Shown piece after piece: positions 26,078 to 34,138 of a stretch of 64,000 nt of DNA. Origin of the DNA: Prevotella fusca JCM 17724 (lineage in GTDB: Bacteria > Bacteroidota > Bacteroidia > Bacteroidales > Bacteroidaceae); NCBI RefSeq assembly GCF_001262015.1, contig NZ_CP012074.1, positions 1,401,001 through 1,465,000 on the forward strand, written 5' to 3'. Within the stretch, counting starts at the first letter, position 1. Every line of letters begins with the position of its first letter. The translations under genes and the position numbers were made by a program. The notes beneath the pieces were generated by a model. The model searched no databases and was not told the origin of the DNA. It saw nothing but the letters and a program-made list of their open reading frames with translations.

Positions 26078-27102
26078 AGCTTATAAAATCTCCAAAATTT
26101 GCTAGAAACATTTCTTGGAGTTCTTGCAGCTCTTACGGGATGAAAGGCTCCTGTTAAACGAAAACTAGCATTGTCTACTATAATATTTTTCTTTTTATCT
26201 CTCTCTTCATTCAGCTTTTGATATCTGTCCCTTTCCGTGCGAGTCAACTGCCTCGTTTGTGTGATATGATCGTATTTTGATGCTTTTCTACTTCTTTTCT
26301 TATTTAGGAGAGCAGCATCACATGCATCAAGGAAGTCATACTCGTCAGTGGTAAACAGTGTGTCACTGTACTCTGTTCTTCTCAGATAAGCATAAACCGT
26401 AACATTCAAGATTACAGAAATTCTAGAAGCTAAACTTTCCAAGAGTAATAATGGCAACTCTATTATGTATTGTTCTCCTCTGTCGAAAGACGTTTTTCCT
26501 TCTTTCTTAATAATTCTGTCTTGGTCTATATCTGGATTCCCTAATCCTGTTCTACAAGCATAGCTCTTCACTACAGCCTCTTTGACAAAAGATTCTTTTT
26601 TTATTTTTTTAAAAAAGTTTTCGTCTATAGGTGTACCTTTACGTAATTTCATCCAAGGTAGAATTTCTTTTACGACTCCATGCGCATAAAAATAGAGAGT
26701 TTCTATCTTTTGTTTTTTGGCAGACAAGCTATTAATATATGAGACTATATCATCAAGAGAGGAAATCATATGACAATCTAGCACTATCTTTTCCCCTGCT
26801 TTATTAGTTATACCTGTAACTGTTTTTTCTATATGGTCTAATTGACTTGCTGTATATCCTTCTGAACAAAGCAAAACGATCCACTTATATATTAGACCTA
26901 ATCTGATTGTCCTGATAGCCTGATGAACAAACATAAGTTTACTGTTCCTACCGACACCTGCTACTGGATTCAACCCCAACGGATCTACATTTCTCCACCA
27001 GTCAGAGCTGTGTTGCTGTGTGCCTATAACTATGATATTCACTTTAGAATAGCTAATGCCAGACATTGCAGCAGAATCATATACAATACTATTATAACTC
27101 AT
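26074..27102 (-). CDS. Putative T6SS effector with clan CD (caspase-like) peptidase signature
   Basis: A 342-aa protein without signal peptide, encoded 18 bp after vgrG2. The central region has a hydrophobic strand ending in His-Gly (IETLYFYAHG, His141) and a second strand ending in Ala-Cys (VVKSYACRTG, Cys183), 42 residues apart. Hydrophobic strand-His-Gly and strand-Ala-Cys is the signature of clan CD cysteine peptidases. The N-terminal strand NIIVIGTQQH resembles the first strand of that fold. The C-terminal ~70 residues are basic and may be substrate- or membrane-binding. The family is not one I recognise in T6SS, and activity is inferred. Confidence 0.65.
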   Translation of the reverse strand: MSYNSIVYDSAAMSGISYSKVNIIVIGTQQHSSDWWRNVDPLGLNPVAGVGRNSKLMFVHQAIRTIRLGLIYKWIVLLCSEGYTASQLDHIEKTVTGITNKAGEKIVLDCHMISSLDDIVSYINSLSAKKQKIETLYFYAHGVVKEILPWMKLRKGTPIDENFFKKIKKESFVKEAVVKSYACRTGLGNPDIDQDRIIKKEGKTSFDRGEQYIIELPLLLLESLASRISVILNVTVYAYLRRTEYSDTLFTTDEYDFLDACDAALLNKKRSRKASKYDHITQTRQLTRTERDRYQKLNEERDKKKNIIVDNASFRLTGAFHPVRAARTPRNVSSKFWRFYKL

Positions 27103-27120
27103 TTCAGATTACCTGATAAT

Positions 27121-28953
27121 TTATCCTTTACTTATTCTCGCATCATCGCCGCCCTGTAAAAGAGCCTTTGAAGCTGCACTAATGATAATATCTCCTTGAG
27201 TTACAGTCATAGACATGTCTGCTGTAGTTTGTTTAGTTTTTCCGACTATGTCCATTCGCAAATCTCCACCAATTGATGTCTCAACAGATTGACTAACAGA
27301 GGTTGTCTTTTCTCCTCCTATCGAAACATTTTTATCTCCTCCAATTGAAATATTTGCATCTTCTCCTACATTCAAATCTAAATTTCTGCCAACATTAATT
27401 TTCATATCTTCGGAGGCATCTATGTTGACATTCTTTGTGTTGACATTCACTTCTTCGGCAGAAGATATGGTGATGGTGCCATTTCTCTCATCAATGAAGA
27501 TTTTATTGGCACGGGTTGTCTGTAGAAGGATAGTGTGGGCGGTATCATCAAAGGTGACGGTCGAACCACTCCGGGTGGTAAGACTTTTCTTGTGGTTGGC
27601 AGCAAAACCGCCCTTTCCCGTGAAACCGTTGAAGAGGCTGCCCATGACATAGGGACGGGAGGGGTCGCCGTGGCGGAAGCCGACGAGGACATGGTCGCCT
27701 ACCTCGGGGATGAATACGAAGCCGCGGTTGCTCTTCACGTCACTACTGCTACCACCATCCGGTGTCATCACACGGATCCAGTTCGTGTTCATGTCGTCAG
27801 CCTGCCAGTTCATCCGCACCTGGATGCGGCCGCTGCCCTTAGGGTCGTCGTTCCTGGTCACCGTCGCCATCTGCGTCTCGGCATGCGGGATGCGTGCGTC
27901 GGGTACGGGAATCACCTCAAGGGCGGAGGGGAGAGCCTTGAAACGGTTGCGGTAGTAGCCGTCCTCGCCCACCTCGTGCACGATCTCGGTGATGATGAAC
28001 TCGCCCAGCGTCCTGCGGGAGAGGGACCTGAAGGACTGGTAGAAGGAGCTGTCTATCTTGACGACGCTGCCCACGCACAGCCCCGGGACACGGCTCTCGG
28101 CGGTGACGTAGTGGCTCTCCGCCGTCTCTGCCGACTGCTTGCGGCGCATGTAGTCCACCAGCTCCGGACCGGAGTTGACACGCTGCTCGGCATACTGGCG
28201 TGCAGGGACGCTGAACAGCTTCATCGAGGCTGCCACCGCCTTGCGGGCAAGGAGGTCCTGCCCGGCCGTCTCCGACGGGCTCGCCTCGTCCATCTGCTGG
28301 TCGGACGAGGAGTGGTAGCTGTAGGCCTTCTTGGGACGGGCAAGCGTCTGGATGCCGATGTCAAGCGACGAGAGGGTGGTGCCGAACTCAAGGCAGACCG
28401 AGTCGGGAAGTGTCTTGGGGCGGCCGAAGACGAGGGATGTGCCGTCATAGTAGAGCCATTCCTTGTACTGTGAGGCAAGGCGGCGGATGAAACCGAACTG
28501 GGACTCGCCGTACTGGCAGAGATAGTCAGGCCTGCCGTCATAGGCGGCATTGACCCGTGACCCAACATTCGCATCGTCACAGAGCCGGCTGACGATCTCT
28601 CCGATCTTCTTCCCTGTCCATGAGAAGTTGCCGGGGGCGGTCTCCAGTCGGTAGGTGGCGGAGTAGCCGGACACGACGAGATGCCCGAACTCGCTGTCCT
28701 CACGGTGCATGTGGACGTTCGTCACCACGCCCAGGAAGGAGGTGCTGCCGTCTATGCGGACGGTCAGGGGCTCGCTGAGCCAGTCGGAGCTGCTGCCCAT
28801 GTCATGTGAGAAGCGGCTGCTGCCGGTCTCGAGGTCGAGGACCAGCTCGAAGTAATGATGGTCGCCTATGCGCTGTTCCAGGCGGAAGGACTTGAAGGTA
28901 GGGATTGCAGTGTCACCGATGGTCACGGTGAAGCGTATGTCGGGAAATGCCAT
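27121..28953 (-). CDS. vgrG: VgrG2 spike protein (TssI)
   Basis: A 610-aa spike protein, the same length as VgrG1. Residues 1-443 are nearly identical to VgrG1. From about 444 on, the needle is different, with many short repeats (NVDIGG-like: NVNTKNVNIDAS, NISIGGDKNVSIGG, ETSIGGDLRMDI) expected to form a three-stranded beta-helix. GC content falls sharply at about 27624, where the shared part ends. Its cargo genes start 18 bp downstream. The tip probably selects the DUF4280 and effector proteins of this module. Confidence 0.95.
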   Translation of the reverse strand: MAFPDIRFTVTIGDTAIPTFKSFRLEQRIGDHHYFELVLDLETGSSRFSHDMGSSSDWLSEPLTVRIDGSTSFLGVVTNVHMHREDSEFGHLVVSGYSATYRLETAPGNFSWTGKKIGEIVSRLCDDANVGSRVNAAYDGRPDYLCQYGESQFGFIRRLASQYKEWLYYDGTSLVFGRPKTLPDSVCLEFGTTLSSLDIGIQTLARPKKAYSYHSSSDQQMDEASPSETAGQDLLARKAVAASMKLFSVPARQYAEQRVNSGPELVDYMRRKQSAETAESHYVTAESRVPGLCVGSVVKIDSSFYQSFRSLSRRTLGEFIITEIVHEVGEDGYYRNRFKALPSALEVIPVPDARIPHAETQMATVTRNDDPKGSGRIQVRMNWQADDMNTNWIRVMTPDGGSSSDVKSNRGFVFIPEVGDHVLVGFRHGDPSRPYVMGSLFNGFTGKGGFAANHKKSLTTRSGSTVTFDDTAHTILLQTTRANKIFIDERNGTITISSAEEVNVNTKNVNIDASEDMKINVGRNLDLNVGEDANISIGGDKNVSIGGEKTTSVSQSVETSIGGDLRMDIVGKTKQTTADMSMTVTQGDIIISAASKALLQGGDDARISKG

Positions 28954-29028
28954 GTCGTATCGTTTTTACTGTGGTGATGTCTGTCGGGAAAGGGATGATC
29001 ATAAGGAAAGGGATGTAGGCATAAGGCA

Positions 29029-29068
29029 GGAGGGCATGCCGGGAGCCCTGCTCCCTGACATACCCTCC
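29029..29068 (-). promoter_or_regulatory. Strong hairpin between hcp2 and vgrG2
   Basis: GGAGGGCATG pairs with CATACCCTCC, one mismatch relative to the module 1 hairpin, with an internal GGGAG/CTCCC. An additional copy of GGAAAGGGATG has been inserted upstream (about 28988-29014) relative to module 1. Confidence 0.5.
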
Positions 29069-29083
29069 CTGCTGTCCGTCGGC

Positions 29084-29482
29084 TTATGTGCGTGGCCAGC
29101 GGTTGTCAAGCTCCGCATTGCCCACCGTGATGGTCTCCGCAGAGAAGGTCATCGCAATGGTCATCGGAGTCTCGTTCTCAACGTTCAGCGTCTCCTTGTA
29201 GTGGACGATGTACGCATTCCTGAAGCAGATCTCCTTCATCTTCGCGTCCTCCTCGGTCTTCTTGTAGACGATCTTGCCCTCGACGGCCTTGAACTGGCTG
29301 TTGAGCATGGCCTCGATGGCCGTAGTGTCGTCCGTTGACTCTACCGTCACGCTTACGCGGCCGCCCGAGATGCTTGATGAAGGCTTGCCCTTGCTGTCGG
29401 TGTTGCGGCTGAACTCGTAGTTGGAATAGAGTACGTCATACTCCTTGCCACCCAATTCCAATGTTGCTCTGAATGAACCCAT
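29084..29482 (-). CDS. hcp: Hcp tube protein (TssD), second copy
   Basis: A 132-aa Hcp almost identical to the protein at 20068-20466. It begins module 2 and is followed by vgrG2 after 130 bp. Two nearly identical hcp genes indicate recent duplication or gene conversion, and either could feed the same tube. Confidence 0.93.
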   Translation of the reverse strand: MGSFRATLELGGKEYDVLYSNYEFSRNTDSKGKPSSSISGGRVSVTVESTDDTTAIEAMLNSQFKAVEGKIVYKKTEEDAKMKEICFRNAYIVHYKETLNVENETPMTIAMTFSAETITVGNAELDNRWPRT

Positions 29483-29694
29483 GATTGAAAAAATTTTAAG
29501 TTGTTAATAAATAATGATCAGAGAGGCAACTCTGCATCATCCTGCAAGGGACAAAAAAAGAGAAAACCTCAAACAACTTCCTGAAGTCTCCTCTGTGCGG
29601 CTGTGAACAGTCTTGCTCTGGAAGAAGAGGAAGAATTGCAATCTGTTGTATAATAGAATATTGTTTCCTACAATATATACGCAAATATATACTG

Positions 29695-29725
29695 CAAATA
29701 TAGAAAGATAACCCCGTACATGCAA
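29695..29725 (-). promoter_or_regulatory. hcp2 promoter
   Basis: TTG, 20 bp, TATATTTG on the minus strand, identical in layout and sequence to the hcp1 promoter. The leader to the hcp2 start is about 205 nt and is also conserved. Confidence 0.7.
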
Positions 29726-29769
29726 GTTTCTCATCCGTATTTTATCCACCTTTAACATTCCTTGTCAGG

Positions 29770-30079
29770 TTTTCGTTATTGCTGCCCGATAAGATAGAAA
29801 CAGCATACGCTCCAAATGCGAGTTCTCTTTTAAACAGATAATATCGTATCAGCTCTGGAAGACAAGTCTCCTAATCAGATAAGCCTTGCTAAACTATATG
29901 CGTATCTCCCGCAAAATATCTACTGTCCCCTTGTTCACTTTTGACAGGACAACCCTTTCCTGACGACAAGCTGATCCCGTCCCGGTAACATATTGCAAGG
30001 TACTTGGCACCCAGCACCACATGTGCTTGCCATCAGCACCGCATGTGCTTGCCATCAGCACCACATGTGCTTACCATGG
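29770..30079 (+). repeat. Dispersed element with 22-bp CACATGTG array
   Basis: A leader beginning GCTGCCCGATAAGATAG and containing AACAGCATACGCTCCAAATG runs to an array of three clear 22-bp units (30012, 30034, 30056), each with CAGCACCACATGTGCTTGCC, plus a diverged unit before them. The same leader and array occur at 48425-48660. The array ends over the stop codon of the metzincin fragment. Confidence 0.75.
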
Positions 30080-30301
30080 TCCAATATCAGAATAGTCCAT
30101 AATATTGTCCGTTTTATATTCTTCAAAAGTGTGTAGGTTTAAGTCACTAAATGAATAATATAACCCCAGCGCATGGAGTAACTCATGTGCGCAGGTTGTG
30201 TCATCAAGACCTAAAGCCAACACCATTACTTCTTTTGAGCAAATTTTATGGGCATACCCATACTGGTTTTGATTCTCGTTGTACTCATTAATAAAAATAT
30301 T
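30071..30301 (-). pseudogene. C-terminal fragment of a metzincin-like metallopeptidase (orphan toxin tail)
   Basis: Read on the minus strand, 76 codons are open between two stops and lack a suitable start. They contain AHELLHALGLYY (HExxHxxG zinc motif, 30173-30187 for HELLH) and, 20 residues later, NIMDYSD, a Met-turn. This is the catalytic end of a zinc protease whose upstream part is missing. It lies just downstream of two paralogous lipoproteins and upstream of hcp2's leader, as expected for a displaced T6SS cargo domain. Confidence 0.7.
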
Positions 30302-30542
30302 TTATGCTAATTCTTATATTTATAAGTCTTCATATCTCCATTAAATACCTCTGTTACATAGTCAAAAACATGTGTCCAGCTCAGTCCTTATATGGCAAAG
30401 AACTTTCAACATTGGAGAAGTCACATGTCAGACGAACATTGGCTGCAATGTGATGAATGAATCGACAAGATTGCGGAATTAAGACACATTTAAGAAATCA
30501 AGGACTTGTATCTAACATATTACATAGACTATGTTTTCATAT

Positions 30543-31172
30543 CTACTTTTGAGCTTTAAAATCCTCTTCTTTTATCACTTTTCTCGTATTGATGTCTATT
30601 ATAACATTCTTAAATACATCATTCTTGCTTCGCCAGCAAATATCATATACTGGGGTACTGGTCTTATCAAGATAACGATGTACAATCGTGTGCTTGTCAA
30701 AGAAATCAACATGATATTCTTTCTCCATAAACAAGCGTACTTCATTCCAAGGATAATTCTTGAAAGGCTCATCCTTATCAATCTCTCTTATCAATATCCC
30801 ATCTTCATTATATTCACTCCAGACGCCTATAGGAAAACCGTGGTTCTTATAACTAAATCCCCTCACATTGAGTTTGCCACTTGAGAAAAATCTACGATAC
30901 TCCTCGACAAGTTCCCCATCCTTTAGTTTTCTTTCATAATAATAGTATACATTATTATCACTCATATATCTTTGTAGAACTTGCCATTGTCCTGTTCTAT
31001 ACATATATTCATTATTGTTTCCTCTGTTCATCTGGAACAGAAGTGTATCAATTTTTTCACTTGTTGTTTCCATTTGTTTTCCTATTTTAGCTCGGGTGTT
31101 ACTACTATTATCAGGTACACTGCAACTGTTAATGCCTGTCAATATTATCGATAACATAATAAGTTTTTTCAT
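30543..31172 (-). CDS. Lipoprotein paralogue A, candidate orphan immunity
   Basis: A 209-aa lipoprotein (lipobox INSC at residues 14-17). The middle contains MORN-like steps (GKLNVRGFSYKNHGFPIGVWSEYNEDG), followed by KNYPWNEVRLFMEKEYHVDFFDKH. It is homologous to the next gene upstream, with the shared words KNYPW, DLFDK/DFFDK and HRY. It is 240 bp from the metzincin-like fragment. Two related lipoproteins beside a toxin remnant suggest an immunity array kept after effector loss, but no function is proven. Confidence 0.7.
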   Translation of the reverse strand: MKKLIMLSIILTGINSCSVPDNSSNTRAKIGKQMETTSEKIDTLLFQMNRGNNNEYMYRTGQWQVLQRYMSDNNVYYYYERKLKDGELVEEYRRFFSSGKLNVRGFSYKNHGFPIGVWSEYNEDGILIREIDKDEPFKNYPWNEVRLFMEKEYHVDFFDKHTIVHRYLDKTSTPVYDICWRSKNDVFKNVIIDINTRKVIKEEDFKAQK

Positions 31173-31259
31173 TTGCTTTTTGCTTTATTAATCGTTTCAT
31201 CTACAGTCTGCAATCCTCTATGCAAAATATTCCATTGATATAGCCAAGTAGAATCTACG

Positions 31260-31883
31260 CTATTTCTCTACCTTCCCTTCTACTTGATTAATTATCTTAC
31301 CGGTATCCGCATTTATTTTAATTGTATAAACCTTAATGCCAACTTGCCACCGAATTCGCCATATAGGGATTTTACTATGTTTGCTCACATAACGATGGAT
31401 AGAGACTTTCTTATCAAACAAATCCAGTTTCAATTCTTCTTTGACAAACTTCTCCACCTTTTCCCATGGGTAGTTCTTATAAGGGGCATCTTGGTCGTAT
31501 TCATCTATTAAATAACCATTCTCATCATACTCTTTCCAAATACCACTATTAAAATCATTATAATAATATTTTCCTACTAATTTAAGAGTTCCCGTTTTAT
31601 TGTAATACTCCTTACACGTTCCAAACAGGCTGTTGTCCTTTCTGGCATATTCTATATAATTAGAGCCATTATTGCCCCCAAACTGCCTCACTTTACCTCG
31701 CAAGTAATGCTCAAATTGATATTCATGTCCTTGCCTTTTCATATAATAGGTAGATGTGTCAAATCTCTCGGTTGTTCTTTCCATGTTCTTATTCTTTTTG
31801 ATGTCACTACCACCTGTGCCCTGTGCCTTACAACTACCTGTTACAACAAGTAATGTAAGTAAAATAACTATTTGTCTTACCAT
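31260..31883 (-). CDS. Lipoprotein paralogue B, candidate orphan immunity
   Basis: A 207-aa lipoprotein (lipobox TGSC at residues 15-18). MORN-like region GTLKLVGKYYYNDFNSGIW and the segment KNYPWEKVEKFVKEELKLDLFDKK match paralogue A. The IS4-type element ends only 17 bp upstream of the ATG, so any native promoter has been displaced. Expression would depend on IS-derived sequences. Confidence 0.7.
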   Translation of the reverse strand: MVRQIVILLTLLVVTGSCKAQGTGGSDIKKNKNMERTTERFDTSTYYMKRQGHEYQFEHYLRGKVRQFGGNNGSNYIEYARKDNSLFGTCKEYYNKTGTLKLVGKYYYNDFNSGIWKEYDENGYLIDEYDQDAPYKNYPWEKVEKFVKEELKLDLFDKKVSIHRYVSKHSKIPIWRIRWQVGIKVYTIKINADTGKIINQVEGKVEK

Positions 31884-31900
31884 ATATATTGTATTTAAAT

Positions 31901-33235
31901 TAGTACTGATGCGATAAAATCGCGTTAAGTTTTACATATTATCAAATAGAGGTAGTTCTTTGACATATTGATTGTAAATGACAGAGGTTCTCGGCTTAGT
32001 GATTAAATCTCTGAGGTGAGTTTTCTCCAAAGCAGAAACTCTTATCAGCGTTGCCACTTCCGTAATGGTGTATGGGCTTTTGTTGTCAGCCTTTATTCTT
32101 GCAACAAGCAGATAGGCGATGACTGCAACCCAGAGATGGATTCGGACTGCATTCCCGGAATACCCCCACAAGGTCTTCACGACAATGTTCTGCTTTATCC
32201 ACTTGAAGAACACCTCTATGTCCCATCTGTGCCTATACAGGACGGACACTTCCACTGCGCTGATCTCGAAGTTGTTAGTGATGAACACTATTTCTTCACA
32301 CGTCTCCTCATCATAGTGGCAGACTGCCCTGAAAGGCTCAGGGTAAAGTGCATGAGTCTTTGGCTGAGTCAAGCGAATGGTAAAGTCGCCTCGAATACCA
32401 TCCTCTCGGGAGAAGTCTTTTCTATGACCAATAATCTCGTATTTCATGTTGTCCTTCGGTCTGGTAACCCAATAGGCTCCAGCCAAATGGAAGCGAAAGA
32501 ACTCATCGAAGTCAACATAGGCCTTGTCCATCATATAGAAGGCAAGAGGCTCCGGCGCAGTCAGTTCAAGTTCGTTGCTGTCATGCCATCTGCCATCCGT
32601 GATGTGGATGTTTGCTGGAATGCTCCCGCGCAAGTCAAGCAGAGTGTGCATCTTCACCGCCCCCTTGTTGTATCTTCCTAAAGCCCATGTCGCAAGTTTG
32701 ACACTTGTGGAGATGGTCGTGGAATCGAGGGAGTAAAGTACGTTGTCTATAGTGACATCTGGTATCGAGGTCCTTGTGTATAAAGGCCTTACCAGATTTA
32801 TCATATAGATGCCAAACTCCTCATAGATGCGGTAATCCCGATTGTCGTTAGCTCGGGAAAGTGATGACTGGTTGACCGTGTTGCCAAATCCAAGATGGTA
32901 GAGGATGTCCTTGTGGGCACCAAGACACAGGCAGATGTCCCGTAGGGAATCACAACTCGTCAGCTGTCCAAACAAAAGGTGCAGAAGCTGGTTGTAACAA
33001 GTCAAATCCTTGACATGCCAGTCGCCACGGTACTTCTTCACGCACTTGTCGAACTGATAACGAGGTATGTACTTCACAACTTGTGAAAACACATATCGAC
33101 CGACGTTCATAACAATGCAGTTTTGGTTGCAAAGTTACGCTGTCATTTTCAAATCAAAAAATCAAAGAACGATCTGAAACCCTTATTAATAAAGGGATAT
33201 ATGAAGTTTAATTTAAAATTATTGCATCACTAGTA
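31901..33235 (-). mobile_element. Complete IS4-type insertion sequence, 1335 bp
   Basis: The transposase gene is flanked by imperfect inverted ends: TAGTACTGATGCGATAAAAT on the left and, reverse-complemented, TACTAGTGATGCAATAATTT on the right. A 9-bp direct repeat TATTTAAAT occurs at 31892-31900 and 33236-33244, fitting a target-site duplication. The exact ends could be off by a few bases because the target is palindromic. Confidence 0.75.
31932..33110 (-). CDS. IS4-family transposase
   Basis: A 392-aa transposase. The DUF4372-type N-terminus (residues 1-75) is followed by the DDE core: Asp in YSLDSTTIST, Asp in YMMDKAYVDFD and Glu in the YRHRWDIEVFFKWIKQN signature. The gene appears intact, with no internal stop, so the element may be active. 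It lies between a truncated IS1380 element and the lipoprotein pair at the edge of the T6SS island. Confidence 0.93.
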   Translation of the reverse strand: MNVGRYVFSQVVKYIPRYQFDKCVKKYRGDWHVKDLTCYNQLLHLLFGQLTSCDSLRDICLCLGAHKDILYHLGFGNTVNQSSLSRANDNRDYRIYEEFGIYMINLVRPLYTRTSIPDVTIDNVLYSLDSTTISTSVKLATWALGRYNKGAVKMHTLLDLRGSIPANIHITDGRWHDSNELELTAPEPLAFYMMDKAYVDFDEFFRFHLAGAYWVTRPKDNMKYEIIGHRKDFSREDGIRGDFTIRLTQPKTHALYPEPFRAVCHYDEETCEEIVFITNNFEISAVEVSVLYRHRWDIEVFFKWIKQNIVVKTLWGYSGNAVRIHLWVAVIAYLLVARIKADNKSPYTITEVATLIRVSALEKTHLRDLITKPRTSVIYNQYVKELPLFDNM

Positions 33236-33249
33236 TATTTAAATCTTTA

Positions 33250-33940
33250 CTTTAATTCCGCAGCACAAAGTCTTTTAAGAAACACAAGTGCCTGAGAAAC
33301 AAAGTCTTCAAAACACTTGGACATGTCAGAGATTTCACCTATCTTGGTGCTGCAAACATAAAAAGCAAACAAAATATCCGACATGCCAAAGATAGCAATT
33401 AAAAACGAGAATATCACTTCTTTCGGAGGAATTTATCACATCATGGACGTTTATTCAAAGTTGGGTTTTGAAAAACTTACCGAATCCGTATTGGGCAGAT
33501 GCAGCGGCAAGGCATTCAGCTATGGAAGCATTCTGTGTCCTCTCTTCTTCAGCTGCCTTTGTGGTGGAGAATGACTTGAGGACATCAATGCGCTTATAGA
33601 ACAGTTCAGGCAGAGACCTGTTACGCTGTTACCCTGTGCCGACACTATGGGGCGCAGACTGAAGGAGCTTAACAAAAAGAATATTGTCTACAAGAACGAA
33701 ACCTCCAGCAAGCCGTACAGTTTCAACACGGCAGAGATAAAGCATACTACTCTGAGATACTCCTTGAACAAACAGCATTTCCTTGTGGTCTTCATACTCC
33801 CCATTGGTTTGGGTGGGGGATTTCATGCTTAGACAAGACTCCAAACTCTCGAAGATGTCCTCACGTCAACGTATAGAGAGCCGAAAAGAGATCTCAACAC
33901 ATAAAACTGTCTCACAAGGAAAAATGCTGCGGAATTGAGG
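33250..33940 (+). mobile_element. IS1380-family remnant, internally deleted
   Basis: Left end CTTTAATTCCGCAGCA (33250-33265) and right end TGCTGCGGAATTGAGG (33925-33940) are inverted repeats. The interior begins a transposase (MPKIAIKNENITSFGG at 33383), stops at 33572, resumes in another frame as GRRLKELNKKNIVYKNETSS and then jumps to the 3' noncoding tail shared with the copy at 21543-22143. About 1 kb of transposase is missing. Confidence 0.8.
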
Positions 33941-34138
33941 ACAGTTGTAAGATGACAATAATACTGTTCGTTAATTGAGAAGTTAAATCCCCGTAACGAT
34001 ACTGATATTCAAGTTTCTTTTAGTATCTTTGCACTCGAGTTATAGCGCATCGCAAAGACCTGATGCCCTTACACCTTTGTTGTAAAGGCAGGAAACGACT
34101 AACAAGGTGCGCCAGTTACAAATTAGAGACAGGATAAA

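Noticed and set aside
30473..30490. Possible IS1380 end (TTGCGGAATTAAGA)
   Set aside because: It resembles the IS end but has no adjacent transposase sequence or partner repeat.
32016..32681. 221-codon plus-strand ORF
   Set aside because: It is antisense to the intact IS4 transposase, whose catalytic motifs are clear.
9916..34000. A complete T6SS gene cluster
   Set aside because: Only tube, spike, tip and cargo genes are present. No sheath (TssB/C), ATPase, baseplate or membrane-complex gene was found in any frame.
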